From Chloroflexota bacterium (GTDB lineage: Bacteria; Chloroflexota; Dehalococcoidia; UBA2247; RBG-13-53-26): a stretch of 37,611 bases of DNA. Shown here piece after piece: positions 24,670 through 33,537 of this stretch. Position 1 is the first letter of the stretch. Each line of letters begins with the position of its first letter. The DNA is taken from NCBI GenBank assembly GCA_003551705.1, contig PUNJ01000069.1, positions 1-37,611 on the forward strand, written 5' to 3'. The position numbers and the translations under genes were made by a program. A model generated the notes under the pieces. It was not told the origin of the DNA and searched no databases. It was given only the letters and a program-made list of their open reading frames with translations.

Positions 24670-25692
24670 ATGGACCGAATCGTTTCCGGCAAACCAAAAG
24701 AGGATGATTCTTCGCTGGACAGGAACCTTCGTCCGCGTAGCCTGGATGACTACGTAGGCCAGAGCAAGGTGAAAGAGAATATTCGAATAGCCGTGGCTGC
24801 GGCTGAGGCCAGGAAGGAAACCTTGGACCATATCCTATTGTATGGCCCGCCGGGCCTGGGCAAGACGACTCTCGCCAATATCGTGGCCATGGAGAAGAAG
24901 GCAGGTATAAGGATAACTTCGGGGCCAGCCATCGAACGCCCCGGGGACCTGGCTGCAGTAATAACTAACCTGAGTGAGGGTGATATTCTTTTCATTGACG
25001 AGATACACAGACTGCCGAGGATTGTGGAGGAGGTTCTGTATCCTGCCATGGAGGACTTCGGTTTGGATATCGTCGTAGGCAAGGGACCTGGCGCCAGGAG
25101 CCTCAGACTGCACCTGACACGTTTCACCCTAATAGGAGCCACCACACGCTATGCCATGCTCAGCGCTCCTTTGAGAGACCGCTTTGGCGCAGTATACCGA
25201 TTGGACTTCTATGAACAGGAGCATATGGAGACCATAGTGTACAGGTCAGCGAGTATCCTTGGTGTTGAAATCGATCCGGGTGGCGTAAGGGAAATCGCCC
25301 GCCGATCCCGGGGGACCCCACGCGTGGCAAATCGACTGCTCAAAAGAGTCCGTGACTACGCACAGGTCATGGCCGACGGGTTTATCAGTGAGGCGGTCGC
25401 GGTTGAGGCCCTGACCAGGCTAGAAGTGGACAGCATAGGACTGGACGAGGTGGACCATAAGGTAATACGCACAATCGTGGAGAAGTTCGATGGCGGCCCA
25501 GTGGGTCTTGATACCATTGCCGCCGCCATCAGTGAAGAGCCGGATACAATAATGGATGTATACGAGCCCTATTTGCTGCAGTTGGGATTTCTCGAACGTA
25601 CGCCGCGGGGCAGACTCGCCACCCGCCTGGCTTACGCGCATCTCGAACTGCCCTACAATAAGGGTCAAAGTTCACAGAAAGCATTGTGGTGA
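24670..25692 (+). CDS. ruvB: Holliday junction branch migration DNA helicase RuvB
   Basis: Hexameric AAA+ motor that drives branch migration with RuvA. 340 residues from ATG 24670 ([20 protein letters not shown]). A GTG four codons earlier is possible, but GGGTG is better spaced for 24670. Walker [10 protein letters not shown], Walker B DEIHR, sensor 1 GATTRYAML, arginine-finger region [13 protein letters not shown], then the C-terminal winged-helix domain ([20 protein letters not shown], ending with [12 protein letters not shown]). ruvA and ruvC are not adjacent. queH begins four bases after the stop, indicating co-translation. Confidence 0.96.
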   Translation: MDRIVSGKPKEDDSSLDRNLRPRSLDDYVGQSKVKENIRIAVAAAEARKETLDHILLYGPPGLGKTTLANIVAMEKKAGIRITSGPAIERPGDLAAVITNLSEGDILFIDEIHRLPRIVEEVLYPAMEDFGLDIVVGKGPGARSLRLHLTRFTLIGATTRYAMLSAPLRDRFGAVYRLDFYEQEHMETIVYRSASILGVEIDPGGVREIARRSRGTPRVANRLLKRVRDYAQVMADGFISEAVAVEALTRLEVDSIGLDEVDHKVIRTIVEKFDGGPVGLDTIAAAISEEPDTIMDVYEPYLLQLGFLERTPRGRLATRLAYAHLELPYNKGQSSQKALW

Positions 25693-25696
25693 ACAA

Positions 25697-26236
25697 ATGA
25701 AATCTATGCTCCTTCATACTTGCTGCGCCCCCTGCGCAACCTACTGTTTCGATTACTGGAACCATGAAGGAATGGCCATAACTTCCTTCTGGTATAATCC
25801 GAATATCCATCCCTTCTCCGAGCACAAACAGCGGATGGAGGCACTGGAAAGCTTCTGTGCCACCAGCGAGGTACTCCTGATGGTGGCGGATGACTATGAC
25901 ATAGTCTCGTATTTTCGCCAGGTCAGCGGCCATGAAAGGGACCGTTGCCGCTATTGTTTTCTCCTACGCCTTACCATGACCGCCAGGGTTGCCAGACTGA
26001 GGGGACACACCGCCTTCAGCACCACCTTGCTCATAAGCCCCTATCAGAACCAGGCACTTATACGCGAGGTCGGACGGGACATAGCAGCCAGAGAAGGGAT
26101 AGAGTTTCTTGATCCGGACCTGATCTCTGGGTACGGGAAGAGCGTGCAGATGAGCAAGGAGCTTGGCCTATACCGGCAGAAATACTGTGGATGTCTCTAT
26201 AGTGAATGGGAACGGTTTGGAAAGGTCAAGTTATAG
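25697..26236 (+). CDS. queH: Epoxyqueuosine reductase QueH
   Basis: 179 residues of the DUF208/QueH family, the non-B12 enzyme for the last step of queuosine biosynthesis in tRNA. The motif LLHTCCAPCATY carries Cys9 and Cys10, and DRCRYCFLLR carries Cys84 and Cys87, the four cysteines expected to bind the iron-sulfur cluster. FWYNPNIHPFSEHKQR and the ending YRQKYCGCLYSEWER are also typical. The start at 25697 is taken because the upstream extension lies inside ruvB. The ruvB-queH adjacency is a familiar bacterial pairing. No other queuosine gene is visible in the window. Confidence 0.93.
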   Translation: MKSMLLHTCCAPCATYCFDYWNHEGMAITSFWYNPNIHPFSEHKQRMEALESFCATSEVLLMVADDYDIVSYFRQVSGHERDRCRYCFLLRLTMTARVARLRGHTAFSTTLLISPYQNQALIREVGRDIAAREGIEFLDPDLISGYGKSVQMSKELGLYRQKYCGCLYSEWERFGKVKL

Positions 26237-26248
26237 GCTTGTCCTGAA

Positions 26249-26278
26249 TTGTAAGGGCGTTCTTGCTTGCAGTATAAT
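26249..26278 (+). promoter_or_regulatory. Promoter of the transketolase genes
   Basis: TTGTAA (26249-26254), an 18-base spacer and a perfect TATAAT (26273-26278). The start would be near 26285, about 12 bases before the ATG at 26297, giving a very short leader. Confidence 0.6.
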
Positions 26279-26296
26279 GGTGAATGGACAAACAAT

Positions 26297-27223
26297 ATGT
26301 CTGATGAGAAGGAAATCTCTGAACAAACAGGTACGTCGGCAGTGGTCAATCATGCGGAGTCATCCGTAATGGGGTTCACGGATAAAGATTGCCCATCTCT
26401 CAAGGAACTCAAGAAAACCGCGATGACGGTGCGCCGGCATATTATAAACATGATCGCCGAGGCGGAAAGCGGTCACCCTGGAGGTTCGCTTTCTGCTGTG
26501 GAAATTGTGTCTTCCCTCTACTTCAAAGTGCTGCGCCATCGTCCCTTAGAACCAGGATGGCCCGACCGGGACAGGTTCATTTTGAGCAAAGGTCATGCCG
26601 CTCCCCTTCTCTACGCTGTTCTTGCAGAGAGCGGGTACCTTCCTGTGGAGGAATTGGCAACCTTGCGAAAGTTCGGCAGTCGCCTGCAAGGTCATACTGA
26701 CAGCACAAGGCTGCCAGGTGTTGAGTGCTCCTCGGGTTCACTGGGGCAGGGCCTGTCCTTCGGAATAGGTGTTGCCTTGGCGGGCCGGCTCAATAACAAG
26801 GACTATCGCGTCTTCGTATTGATGGGTGGAGGCGAATGTGATGAAGGCCAAGTCTGGGAAGCCGCCATGGCCGCAGCTCATTACGGACTGGACAACCTGG
26901 TAGGCGTTATTGACCATAACGAGTTGCAGATAGATGGTCTCAACCGGGAAATAATGAACATTGAGCCCTTGGCCGACAAATGGCGAGCCTTCGGTTGGGA
27001 GGTAGTGGAAATAGATGGTCATGATTTTGTCCAGATCTTGGATGCATTTGAAAACGCCAAGCAGACCAAAGGGCAGCCCACGATGGTAATCGCCCGCACG
27101 GTAAAGGGAAAGGGAGTCTCCTTCATGGAAAACCGTGTGGAGTTTCACGGCAAGGCTCCCAACCGTGACCAGGCAGCGAAGGCCTTGGAAGAACTCGATC
27201 GAGAAGCAAAGTGTCTGAATTAG
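26297..27223 (+). CDS. Transketolase, N-terminal (thiamine-diphosphate-binding) subunit
   Basis: 308 residues from ATG 26297. Holds the pyrophosphate-binding half of transketolase: ESGHPGGSLSAVEIVSSLYF, FILSKGHAAPLLYAVLAESG, SSGSLGQGLSFGIGVALAG and the ThDP motif GGGECDEGQVWEAAMAAAHY ending in the metal ligand Asn of DHNELQIDG. The first 35 residues are poorly conserved; an ATG at 26369 is an alternative start. The second half of the enzyme is the next gene, overlapping by 13 bases, so the two chains are translationally coupled. It transfers two-carbon units in the non-oxidative pentose phosphate pathway. Confidence 0.94.
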   Translation: MSDEKEISEQTGTSAVVNHAESSVMGFTDKDCPSLKELKKTAMTVRRHIINMIAEAESGHPGGSLSAVEIVSSLYFKVLRHRPLEPGWPDRDRFILSKGHAAPLLYAVLAESGYLPVEELATLRKFGSRLQGHTDSTRLPGVECSSGSLGQGLSFGIGVALAGRLNNKDYRVFVLMGGGECDEGQVWEAAMAAAHYGLDNLVGVIDHNELQIDGLNREIMNIEPLADKWRAFGWEVVEIDGHDFVQILDAFENAKQTKGQPTMVIARTVKGKGVSFMENRVEFHGKAPNRDQAAKALEELDREAKCLN

Positions 27224-28155
27224 CCTCAACACGTGAAGCCTACGGCAAGACCCTTGTAGAGTTGGGAGGACAGTACCCCCATCTAGTCGTTCTTGATGCC
27301 GACCTCTCCCAATCCACAATGACTCACTACTTCGCCAAGCACTTTCCCGACCGGTTCTTCAACTGCGGTGTTGCAGAGCAGAATATGATGGGGATCGCCG
27401 CGGGCCTAGCCTCCTCCGGTAAGATAGTCTTTGCAAGCACTTTCGCGGTATTCGCTACAGCTCGCTGTTTCGATCAGTTGCGAATGAGCATCGCCCAGCC
27501 CAGCTTGAACGTCAAGGTTGTAGCTACACACGGCGGTCTATCTGTCGGTGCTGACGGCTTTTCGCATCAGGCCATTGAAGACGTTTCTCTAGCATGTTCC
27601 CTCCCCGGTTTCACCGTGGTGGTACCAGCAGATGCAGCAGAAGCCGAACGAGTGGTGAGGTTGGCTGCTGAGACGCATGGACCCTTCTATATTCGTCTCA
27701 GCCGTCCCGTCACCCCACAGGTTCCCCACAACGGCCAGGGTTTCGTTCTCGGCAGAGCAACGACTCTGCAAGATGGATCTGACGTCACCATAATCACCAA
27801 CGGACTAATGGTAACCAGGGCCCTCGCGGCAGCAGAAACCTTGTCCGGGCAAGGTATTGAGTGCCGTGTTCTGAATATGGCCACGATCAAGCCGATGGAT
27901 GAAGAGGCTGTGCGCCTGGCTGCTAAAGAAACGGGTGCTATCGTCACGGTGGAAGAACATCTCCAGCAGGGCGGTATGGGCAGCAGGGTGGCACAATTAG
28001 TGGTAGAGCACCATCCTGTTCCCATGGCATTCGTAACAGTCAGGGATGTATATACCCATTCCGGCACACCGGACGAACTCCTTCAAGAGCACGGTCTGAC
28101 TTCGTCGGGGATTGAAAAAGCAGTCTGGACCGTTCTTCGCAAGAAGCGCTCTTAA
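27211..28155 (+). CDS. Transketolase, C-terminal (pyrimidine-binding and C-domain) subunit
   Basis: 314 residues from GTG 27211, inside the end of the N-subunit gene. Includes the pyrimidine-binding half with the catalytic glutamate in NCGVAEQNMMGIAAGLASSG, FASTFAVFATARCFDQLRMS, THGGLSVGADGFSHQAIEDV and the C-terminal regulatory domain (VTIITNGLMVTRALAAAETL; TVEEHLQQGGMGSRVAQLV). Length and layout match two-gene transketolases of Gram-positive and Chloroflexota-type anaerobes and archaea. A DXP-synthase-like role is unlikely given the pairing. Confidence 0.94.
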   Translation: MSELASTREAYGKTLVELGGQYPHLVVLDADLSQSTMTHYFAKHFPDRFFNCGVAEQNMMGIAAGLASSGKIVFASTFAVFATARCFDQLRMSIAQPSLNVKVVATHGGLSVGADGFSHQAIEDVSLACSLPGFTVVVPADAAEAERVVRLAAETHGPFYIRLSRPVTPQVPHNGQGFVLGRATTLQDGSDVTIITNGLMVTRALAAAETLSGQGIECRVLNMATIKPMDEEAVRLAAKETGAIVTVEEHLQQGGMGSRVAQLVVEHHPVPMAFVTVRDVYTHSGTPDELLQEHGLTSSGIEKAVWTVLRKKRS

Positions 28156-28203
28156 GCCGGCTGCGCACTGCATGTGCTACCCGACTCGATGTGAGCTATC
28201 GAC

Positions 28204-29040
28204 ATGTCCATCTTTGACCCTGGGCCTGTAGTCATCCTGGTAAGTTGCGGGCTTTTCGTTGGTTTCGCTCAAGGCTTCCTGGGCGTCGGCGGGTCATTCA
28301 TCATGGTCCCGGTGACAGTGGTCGTTTTCCAATGGATGAATGTTCCCAGCGAGCTGGGGGTTAAGCTGGCTTTTGGCACCAGCCTGGCCGTAGTATTTGT
28401 CTCGGCATTGCGAAGCTCCCTGGAACATAGCAAAAGGGGCAAGGTGTGGTGGAAGGCGGCAGTGAGTTTCGGCCTGGCAGGTTCGGTGGGCGCCCTCGTA
28501 GGGGCAACGTTAACTGCACGATACCTGCCGGGTGACATTATGGGGACCGTTTTCGGGATTATCCTGCTCCTGGTCGTTGTACGATTGCTGATAAGCAGCC
28601 CTCCCAAGACTCTGGACACTCCCGAAAGCCTGGTGGCTTTCTGGCTCTTGGGTGGCTTCGGTATAGGCATGATCAGCGGCCTGCTTGGAATCGGCGGCGG
28701 GATCCTGGCCCTGCCCCTCATGACCTTGGGCTTCAAATTCGGCATCCACAGGGCGGTGGGAACCTCAATTGGGATGATGGTCTTTACCAGTGGAGCAGGG
28801 GCCTTGGGATATATTCTCAATGGTTGGGGCATGACAGGGCTGCCCGAACTCTCTCTGGGGCTGGTCCATGTACCCGCGTGGGGCATGATGGCAGCCGCCA
28901 GCATAGTCACCTCAGCTTCGGGAGCCAGGAGTACTCACCGTTTGTCGGCCAGAGTTATGGTCCCCATACTGGCCGGCCTGATGACCTACCTGGGCCTGCG
29001 AATGATCGGCCTCTTCGAATGGCTGGGCCTGCCCCTGTAG
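28204..29040 (+). CDS. Sulfite exporter TauE/SafE family membrane protein
   Basis: 278 residues, predominantly hydrophobic, with about eight predicted membrane segments in two homologous halves. Each half starts with the family's glycine-rich motif: GFAQGFLGVGGSFIMVPV near residue 20 and GMISGLLGIGGGILALPL near 155. This duplication is diagnostic for TauE/SafE (DUF81) permeases, which move sulfite, sulfoacetate or other organic anions. The substrate is unknown. The start ATG lacks a strong ribosome site, and the gene may be transcribed with the transketolase genes 48 bases upstream. Confidence 0.9.
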   Translation: MSIFDPGPVVILVSCGLFVGFAQGFLGVGGSFIMVPVTVVVFQWMNVPSELGVKLAFGTSLAVVFVSALRSSLEHSKRGKVWWKAAVSFGLAGSVGALVGATLTARYLPGDIMGTVFGIILLLVVVRLLISSPPKTLDTPESLVAFWLLGGFGIGMISGLLGIGGGILALPLMTLGFKFGIHRAVGTSIGMMVFTSGAGALGYILNGWGMTGLPELSLGLVHVPAWGMMAAASIVTSASGARSTHRLSARVMVPILAGLMTYLGLRMIGLFEWLGLPL

Positions 29041-29070
29041 GCCCGGACAGGAAGCCGCATTCTCATTAAC

Positions 29071-29099
29071 TTGTCACCACTTTCCGATAATGTTATAAT
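29071..29099 (+). promoter_or_regulatory. Strong sigma-70-type promoter upstream of the Wood-Ljungdahl operon
   Basis: TTGTCA (29071-29076), exactly 17 bases, then perfect TATAAT (29094-29099), with a TG dinucleotide just ahead (TGTTATAAT), so both -35 and extended -10 elements are present. This is the best promoter in the window. Transcription should start near 29106. Confidence 0.8.
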
Positions 29100-29105
29100 A
29101 TGGCT

Positions 29106-29344
29106 CGAAAATGGCTTCGAGCGGCGGCTGTGGGGCCGTTTAGCGACTAGGTGAGGCAGGGAAATTACGGTTACCACTACCATTAGAATTATCGATGTGT
29201 TCCAAACCCAGCCAAGCTATCCCCAAGTAAGAGAAAATTATTATAATAATATCTTGGCGCAGTATCTCTTGTATAATCTTAAAGGCATTCATGTGAGCCA
29301 AAGACTAGCAAAATAGCTACCCCAGGAGTCCGCTGGGGTTTTTT
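29106..29344 (+). ncRNA. Putative structured leader or independent small RNA ahead of acsE
   Basis: About 240 bases lie between the strong promoter and an intrinsic terminator, with no gene. Structure visible at the 5' end: GCTCGAA-AATGGC-TTCGAGC (29103-29122), then a possible CGGC/GCCG stem. A palindrome ATTATTATAATAAT lies at 29237-29250, and a second TATAAT at 29272-29277. The RNA ends at the 29319-29344 terminator, only 26 bases before acsE. It could be an attenuator or riboswitch controlling the operon, or a stand-alone sRNA. No known riboswitch class was recognised; the cobalamin box and SAM or THF signatures were not found by eye. Confidence 0.5.
29319..29344 (+). terminator. Intrinsic terminator just upstream of acsE
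   Basis: ACCCCAG-GAGTCCG-CTGGGGT followed by a run of T (six T from 29339). A clear rho-independent terminator placed before the operon's first ribosome site (GAAGGAGGG), so read-through would have to be regulated or a second promoter used. Confidence 0.88.
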
Positions 29345-29369
29345 CATTTACGAATTGAAGGAGGGCTAC

Positions 29370-30251
29370 ATGATCATAATCGGCGAGAATATACACATTA
29401 TCTCAGGCGAGATCTCAAAGGCGGTCAAGGAACGGGATGCCAAAGTAATCCAGGACCTGGCCGCGGCACAGGCGAAGGCCGGCGCCCACTACATCGACAT
29501 CAACCTGGGACCCGCCAGGAAGAACCCCGAGGAAACAGCCGAATGGCTGGTTAAGACTATCGAGGCGGTCACGGACCTGCCGTTGTCCATAGATACCCTT
29601 AACCCTGTCGCCATGGAGGCCGGCGTGCGGGCTTGCACCAAGGCCAGACCGCTGATCAATTCGGCTTCGAACCGGACAGACAGCAAGGAGCTCATGCTCC
29701 CCCTGGCGGCCAAGTATAATACCGACCTGGTCTTGTCTGTAATAACCGACAAGGGTTGTCCTCCTGATGTGGACTCGCGGATTGAGAGCATTATGGAATC
29801 CTCGGCCTATGCCAATGAGCTGGGCATCCCCAATGAAGACCTGTGGATCGACCCCATTCTGCTGCCGGTCAGCGCCGACCAGGGTCAGATAGTGCAGGCC
29901 CTCGAATTCATGAAGATCATCGACGACGTTTTGCCCGGCGTCAAGTCCACTATAGGTCTTTCCAATATCTCCAACGGCACCCCGGAAGAACTCCGGGCCA
30001 TCCTAAACCGCACCTATATGGTGATGCTGGGACGCTACGGCCAGCATTCTGTGATTGCTGATGCCTTTGATAAAGAGCTCATGGACATAAACAGTGGCCG
30101 GATGCCTCAGGTTGTCGACCTGATTTACAAGGTGATGGACGGCGAAGACATGGACACCGCTTCACTTGATCCCCAGCTTCGCGACTACTATAAGACGACC
30201 AAGGTCCTTATGAACGAAACGCTTTATTCTCACGGTTGGTTGGAAGACTAA
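29370..30251 (+). CDS. acsE: Methyltetrahydrofolate:corrinoid/iron-sulfur protein methyltransferase AcsE
   Basis: 293 residues from ATG 29370, eight bases after a GGAGGG core (an upstream TTG at 29355 is in the ribosome site and rejected). Pterin-binding TIM barrel of the AcsE type: MIIIGENIHIISGEISKAV, HYIDINLGPARKNPEETAEW, LPLSIDTLNPVAMEAGV, STIGLSNISNGTPEELRAIL and the C-terminal Asn/Asp contacts. It transfers the methyl group of methyl-tetrahydrofolate to cob(I)amide in the corrinoid protein encoded downstream, linking the folate branch to acetyl-CoA synthesis. First gene of the operon; acsD follows after 20 bases. Use of a folate-type rather than pterin of archaeal kind is inferred from its bacterial similarity. 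Confidence 0.93.
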   Translation: MIIIGENIHIISGEISKAVKERDAKVIQDLAAAQAKAGAHYIDINLGPARKNPEETAEWLVKTIEAVTDLPLSIDTLNPVAMEAGVRACTKARPLINSASNRTDSKELMLPLAAKYNTDLVLSVITDKGCPPDVDSRIESIMESSAYANELGIPNEDLWIDPILLPVSADQGQIVQALEFMKIIDDVLPGVKSTIGLSNISNGTPEELRAILNRTYMVMLGRYGQHSVIADAFDKELMDINSGRMPQVVDLIYKVMDGEDMDTASLDPQLRDYYKTTKVLMNETLYSHGWLED

Positions 30252-30271
30252 ACGGGAAAGGAGATAGGGAT

Positions 30272-31171
30272 ATGGACTTTAAAGCGCCTGTCGAATCATT
30301 TGCAGGAAGTGTAAGAGAAGTATCTATAGGCAGCGGAGCCAAAACCGTCAAGATCGGTGGTGAGAACAGGCTGGCCTATAGTCCTTTCGATGAGGGCTCA
30401 ACCCCCAATCCGCCGAGGCTGGCTCTGGAGGTCTGGGACATGGCCCCGGAAGACTGGCCGGAATCGACCACCGCTCCCTTCGCCGATGTGCTGTCGGACC
30501 CGGTCAAGTGGGCCCAGAAGTGCGTCGACTATGGGGCTGATATGGTCTGCCTCAGACTTGTGAGCACTGATCCCTCGACCAAGAATGCGCCGGCAGAGGC
30601 TGCGGCACAGACCGCGAAGCAGGTGGCACAGGCCATCAAGGTCCCCCTGATTGTTTGCGGGTCCGGTGACGAGAAAAAGGATGCCGAGGTCCTGCCGAAG
30701 GTAGCAGAGGCTTGCTCCGGGGAGAGCCTGCTTATCGGTCCCGCCGTCAAGGAGAATTTCGAGCCGATCGCCAAGGCCTGTCAGGAACACGGGCACTCCA
30801 TCATCGCCCAGAGTCCCCTCGACATCAACCTGATGAAGGAACTCAGCATTAAACTGAGCAAGGTCTTTCCTGCCGACAGAATCGTCATCGACCCCCTGAG
30901 CTCTGCTCTGGGCTACGGCATGGAGTACAGCTTCACCATCATGGAGAGGACCAAGCAGACCGGTGTGGCCTTCAAGGATGCCATGACGCAGATGCCGATC
31001 ATCGCCGACCTGGCCGCTGAATCATGGAAGACCAAAGAGGCCAAATCGGATGAGAAGCAGGGCATATTGTGGGAAGGTATCACTGCCGTATCTCTGCTGC
31101 TGGCTGGTGCCAATTTGGCGGTCCTGCGCCATCCGGACTCACTCAAACTAGTAAGCGACACTTTGAGATAA
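30272..31171 (+). CDS. acsD: Corrinoid/iron-sulfur protein small subunit AcsD (bacterial type)
   Basis: 299 residues from ATG 30272 (AAAGGAGATAGGGAT upstream). Matches the bacterial CoFeSP small subunit: ALEVWDMAPEDWPE, DPVKWAQKCVDYGADMVCLR, SPLDINLMKELSIKL, RIVIDPLSSALGYGMEYSFT, IMERTKQTGVAFKDAMTQMP and EGITAVSLLLAGANLAVLRH at the end. It forms a heterodimer with AcsC and shapes the corrinoid pocket. The length is close to the bacterial form (about 310) and shorter than archaeal CdhD. It begins 20 bases after acsE and ends 10 bases before cdhA. Confidence 0.93.
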   Translation: MDFKAPVESFAGSVREVSIGSGAKTVKIGGENRLAYSPFDEGSTPNPPRLALEVWDMAPEDWPESTTAPFADVLSDPVKWAQKCVDYGADMVCLRLVSTDPSTKNAPAEAAAQTAKQVAQAIKVPLIVCGSGDEKKDAEVLPKVAEACSGESLLIGPAVKENFEPIAKACQEHGHSIIAQSPLDINLMKELSIKLSKVFPADRIVIDPLSSALGYGMEYSFTIMERTKQTGVAFKDAMTQMPIIADLAAESWKTKEAKSDEKQGILWEGITAVSLLLAGANLAVLRHPDSLKLVSDTLR

Positions 31172-31181
31172 GGGTATCAGA

Positions 31182-33494
31182 ATGACACAATTAGAAGAAA
31201 AGAAGAATTCATTTCACCACGATCACATCTGGGAAGTCATCAGAGGAGACGACCAATGGGAACCGGTAGGCCCGACCCCCATGCCCAGCCCCACTGACCT
31301 GCGCAACTGGGACATGCGGCTGATGAAGACCTACAAACCCTTCTACGCCCCCTTCTGTGACCTCTGTTGCCTGTGCACCTACGGCAAGTGCGATCTTACC
31401 GGGAGCAGGCGCGGCGCTTGCGGCATTGACATCTCCACCCAGCAGGCCAGGATCATCCTGCTCGCCTGTCTGATTGGATGCTCGGCACACGCCGCCCACG
31501 GCTTCCACATCCTTCATTACCTTATTGACAAGTACGGCCCCGACACCAAGATCAACCTCGGTGACAACGTGGCCATCGAGGCCCCCAACATCAGGCTGGT
31601 CCTGGGCATGAAACCGGAGACCCTGGGCGATTTGCTCAAGGTCACCGAATACATCGGCCAGCAGGTTGTACACATGCTGGACGCCGCCCACACCGGCCAG
31701 GAGGGGAGCTACCTGGACTATGAGTCCAAGGCACTGCACATAGGCATGCTTGACCACGTGGGCATGGAGGTCGCCGACCTGGCCCAGATTTCGGCCTTCG
31801 GCTACCCCACCTCTGAGGCCAACGTGGCCTTGGTTGAGTGCGGATGGGGCTCCATCGACACCAGCAAACCCACCATCGCCGTGGTTGGCCATAACCCGGC
31901 GTCCTCCACGAACGTTATCGACTATCTGACGGCCAGCAGCCTGATGGACAAGGTGGAGGTCGGCGGCATCTGCTGCACCGCCCTGGAAACGACGCGGTAC
32001 TCGGACAAGGCCAAGGTTATCGGCCCTCTGTCGCACCAACTCTACTTCATCAGGGCCGGCATCGCCGACGTCATACTGACGGACGAACAGTGCATACGCA
32101 CTGACATGCCTGAAGAGGCCAGGAAAGCTGGCTCGGCCCTGATAGCCTCTTCCGACAAGGCTTGTCATGGACTGGACGAGGTTTCCGACTGGGAAGTCGA
32201 TGACATCGTCAAGGCGATCGTCGAAGATGGCAAGCAGGTACTCATACTGGACCACGTGAAGGCCGGCGAGGTAGCCGTGAAAACAGCCATGGCCCTGGCT
32301 CCCAAGAGAAGGAAAGACCTCATCACCCTTGAGGAAGGCATGGAGCTGGCCAAGGAATGCAAGACCTGCGGCATCTGCGAGAGGGTATGCCCCAACTTGC
32401 TTCAGATCGGTGAAGGCCTTGCCGCCGTAGCCAAGGGAGATGTGACCCCCTTGGAGAAGCTCTTCAATCAGTGCCTCGGCTGCGGGAAGTGCGAAGAGGA
32501 GTGTCCGCGCAACGTTCCCATCTTCAAGATCATGCAGTTGGGCGCCCGCAAGGGAACTTACAATGTGCGGCAAGGGCGCGGCCCCATCATGGACAGGGAG
32601 ATACGGAATGTGGGCGCACCCCTAGTCATGGGCACCATCCCCGGAGCAATTGCTCTGGTCGGCTGCTCCAACTTCCCGGACATCGACGACATCGTCGACA
32701 TCGTTGAGGAGTTCGCCAAGAGGAAGTACATCATAATACTGAGCGGATGCTCAGCCATGGTGGCCGGCATGAAGAGGGACGAGAACGGGCAGACGATCTA
32801 CGACAAGTATCCGCCCGATTTCGACCAGGGAGGCGTCTTGAATGTGGGCTCATGCGTCGCCAACTCCCATATAACGGGAGCGGTGATCAAGATCGCCAAC
32901 ATCTTCGCCGGGCTGCCCTTGAGGGCCAACTACGAGGTCATTGCCGACTACTGCTTGAACCGCGTACCGGCGGTCGGCGTCGCTTGGGGTGCTTACTCTC
33001 AGAAGGCGGCCAGTATCGCCACCGGCTGCAACAGACTGGGCATACCGGTGGTCCTGGGCCCGCACTCGTCCAAGTACAGGAGGCTGTTCCTGTCCGACAA
33101 GGCTGACGATGACTGGACCGTCATGGACGGTCGCAAGAAGGAGCTGGTGCAGACCTACGAGCCTTCGCCGGAGCACCTGCTGTATGTAACCGAGACCAAG
33201 GAGAAGGCCATGGTGGCCATAGCCAGGCTCTGCTTACGGAAGAACGATACGCCCGCAGGCAGGCAGCTGAAGCTCAACCACTACATATCCATATACAAGA
33301 AGTACATGGGCCCTGGACTTCCCGATGACCTCCAGCACTTTGTGCGCAACGACAAGGACCTTCCCATTGTTTACAAGAGGGAGGCCATGACCTATTTGAA
33401 GGAAGTAGGCTGGAAGCCCAAGCCCGTACTGACCCTGCCGACCTTGATCGGCACCTACCCCAGCAAAGTATCTCTCGATGCTGTGGTACGCTAA
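31182..33494 (+). CDS. cdhA: CO dehydrogenase/acetyl-CoA synthase alpha subunit, archaeal type (CdhA)
   Basis: 770 residues, far longer than bacterial AcsA/CooS (about 630-670) and aligned in its motifs with methanogen CdhA. N-terminal cluster region CDLCCLCTYGKCDLTGSRRG (Cys59-Cys80), ACHAAH-like GCSAHAAHGFHILHYL, then DYESKALHIGMLDHVGMEVA. An inserted two-cluster ferredoxin domain is present (CKTCGICERVC, Cys393-403; CLGCGKCEEEC, Cys431-441), absent in bacterial CooS. C-cluster region follows with SGCSAMV, GSCVANSHITGA and LGPHSSKYRR. It interconverts CO2 and CO with two electrons. Next gene encodes the epsilon subunit, which only archaeal-type enzymes use. Ribosome site is modest; spacing to acsD is 10 bases. 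Confidence 0.95.
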   Translation: MTQLEEKKNSFHHDHIWEVIRGDDQWEPVGPTPMPSPTDLRNWDMRLMKTYKPFYAPFCDLCCLCTYGKCDLTGSRRGACGIDISTQQARIILLACLIGCSAHAAHGFHILHYLIDKYGPDTKINLGDNVAIEAPNIRLVLGMKPETLGDLLKVTEYIGQQVVHMLDAAHTGQEGSYLDYESKALHIGMLDHVGMEVADLAQISAFGYPTSEANVALVECGWGSIDTSKPTIAVVGHNPASSTNVIDYLTASSLMDKVEVGGICCTALETTRYSDKAKVIGPLSHQLYFIRAGIADVILTDEQCIRTDMPEEARKAGSALIASSDKACHGLDEVSDWEVDDIVKAIVEDGKQVLILDHVKAGEVAVKTAMALAPKRRKDLITLEEGMELAKECKTCGICERVCPNLLQIGEGLAAVAKGDVTPLEKLFNQCLGCGKCEEECPRNVPIFKIMQLGARKGTYNVRQGRGPIMDREIRNVGAPLVMGTIPGAIALVGCSNFPDIDDIVDIVEEFAKRKYIIILSGCSAMVAGMKRDENGQTIYDKYPPDFDQGGVLNVGSCVANSHITGAVIKIANIFAGLPLRANYEVIADYCLNRVPAVGVAWGAYSQKAASIATGCNRLGIPVVLGPHSSKYRRLFLSDKADDDWTVMDGRKKELVQTYEPSPEHLLYVTETKEKAMVAIARLCLRKNDTPAGRQLKLNHYISIYKKYMGPGLPDDLQHFVRNDKDLPIVYKREAMTYLKEVGWKPKPVLTLPTLIGTYPSKVSLDAVVR

Positions 33495-33537
33495 TGAAGC
33501 TGGGCTACGCTGTGTTAGGTAAAGAAGGAGGAATGTA

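Noticed and set aside
29100-29150. Short leader peptides (ATG 29100, 16 codons; ATG 29111, 10 codons) in the acsE leader
   Set aside because: No ribosome site; both overlap the predicted transcript start and the first hairpin, and there is no run of a single amino acid codon as in classic attenuators.
29106-29344. Possible cobalamin riboswitch upstream of acsE (an AGGGAA followed by CGGTT at 29157-29172)
   Set aside because: Only a fragment of the pattern is present; the conserved GCCACTG box and the expected order of B12 elements are not found.
31209-32573. 454-codon minus-strand open frame opposite cdhA
   Set aside because: Antisense shadow of a high G+C gene; composition (Gly, Val, His-rich) and lack of motifs show it is not coding.
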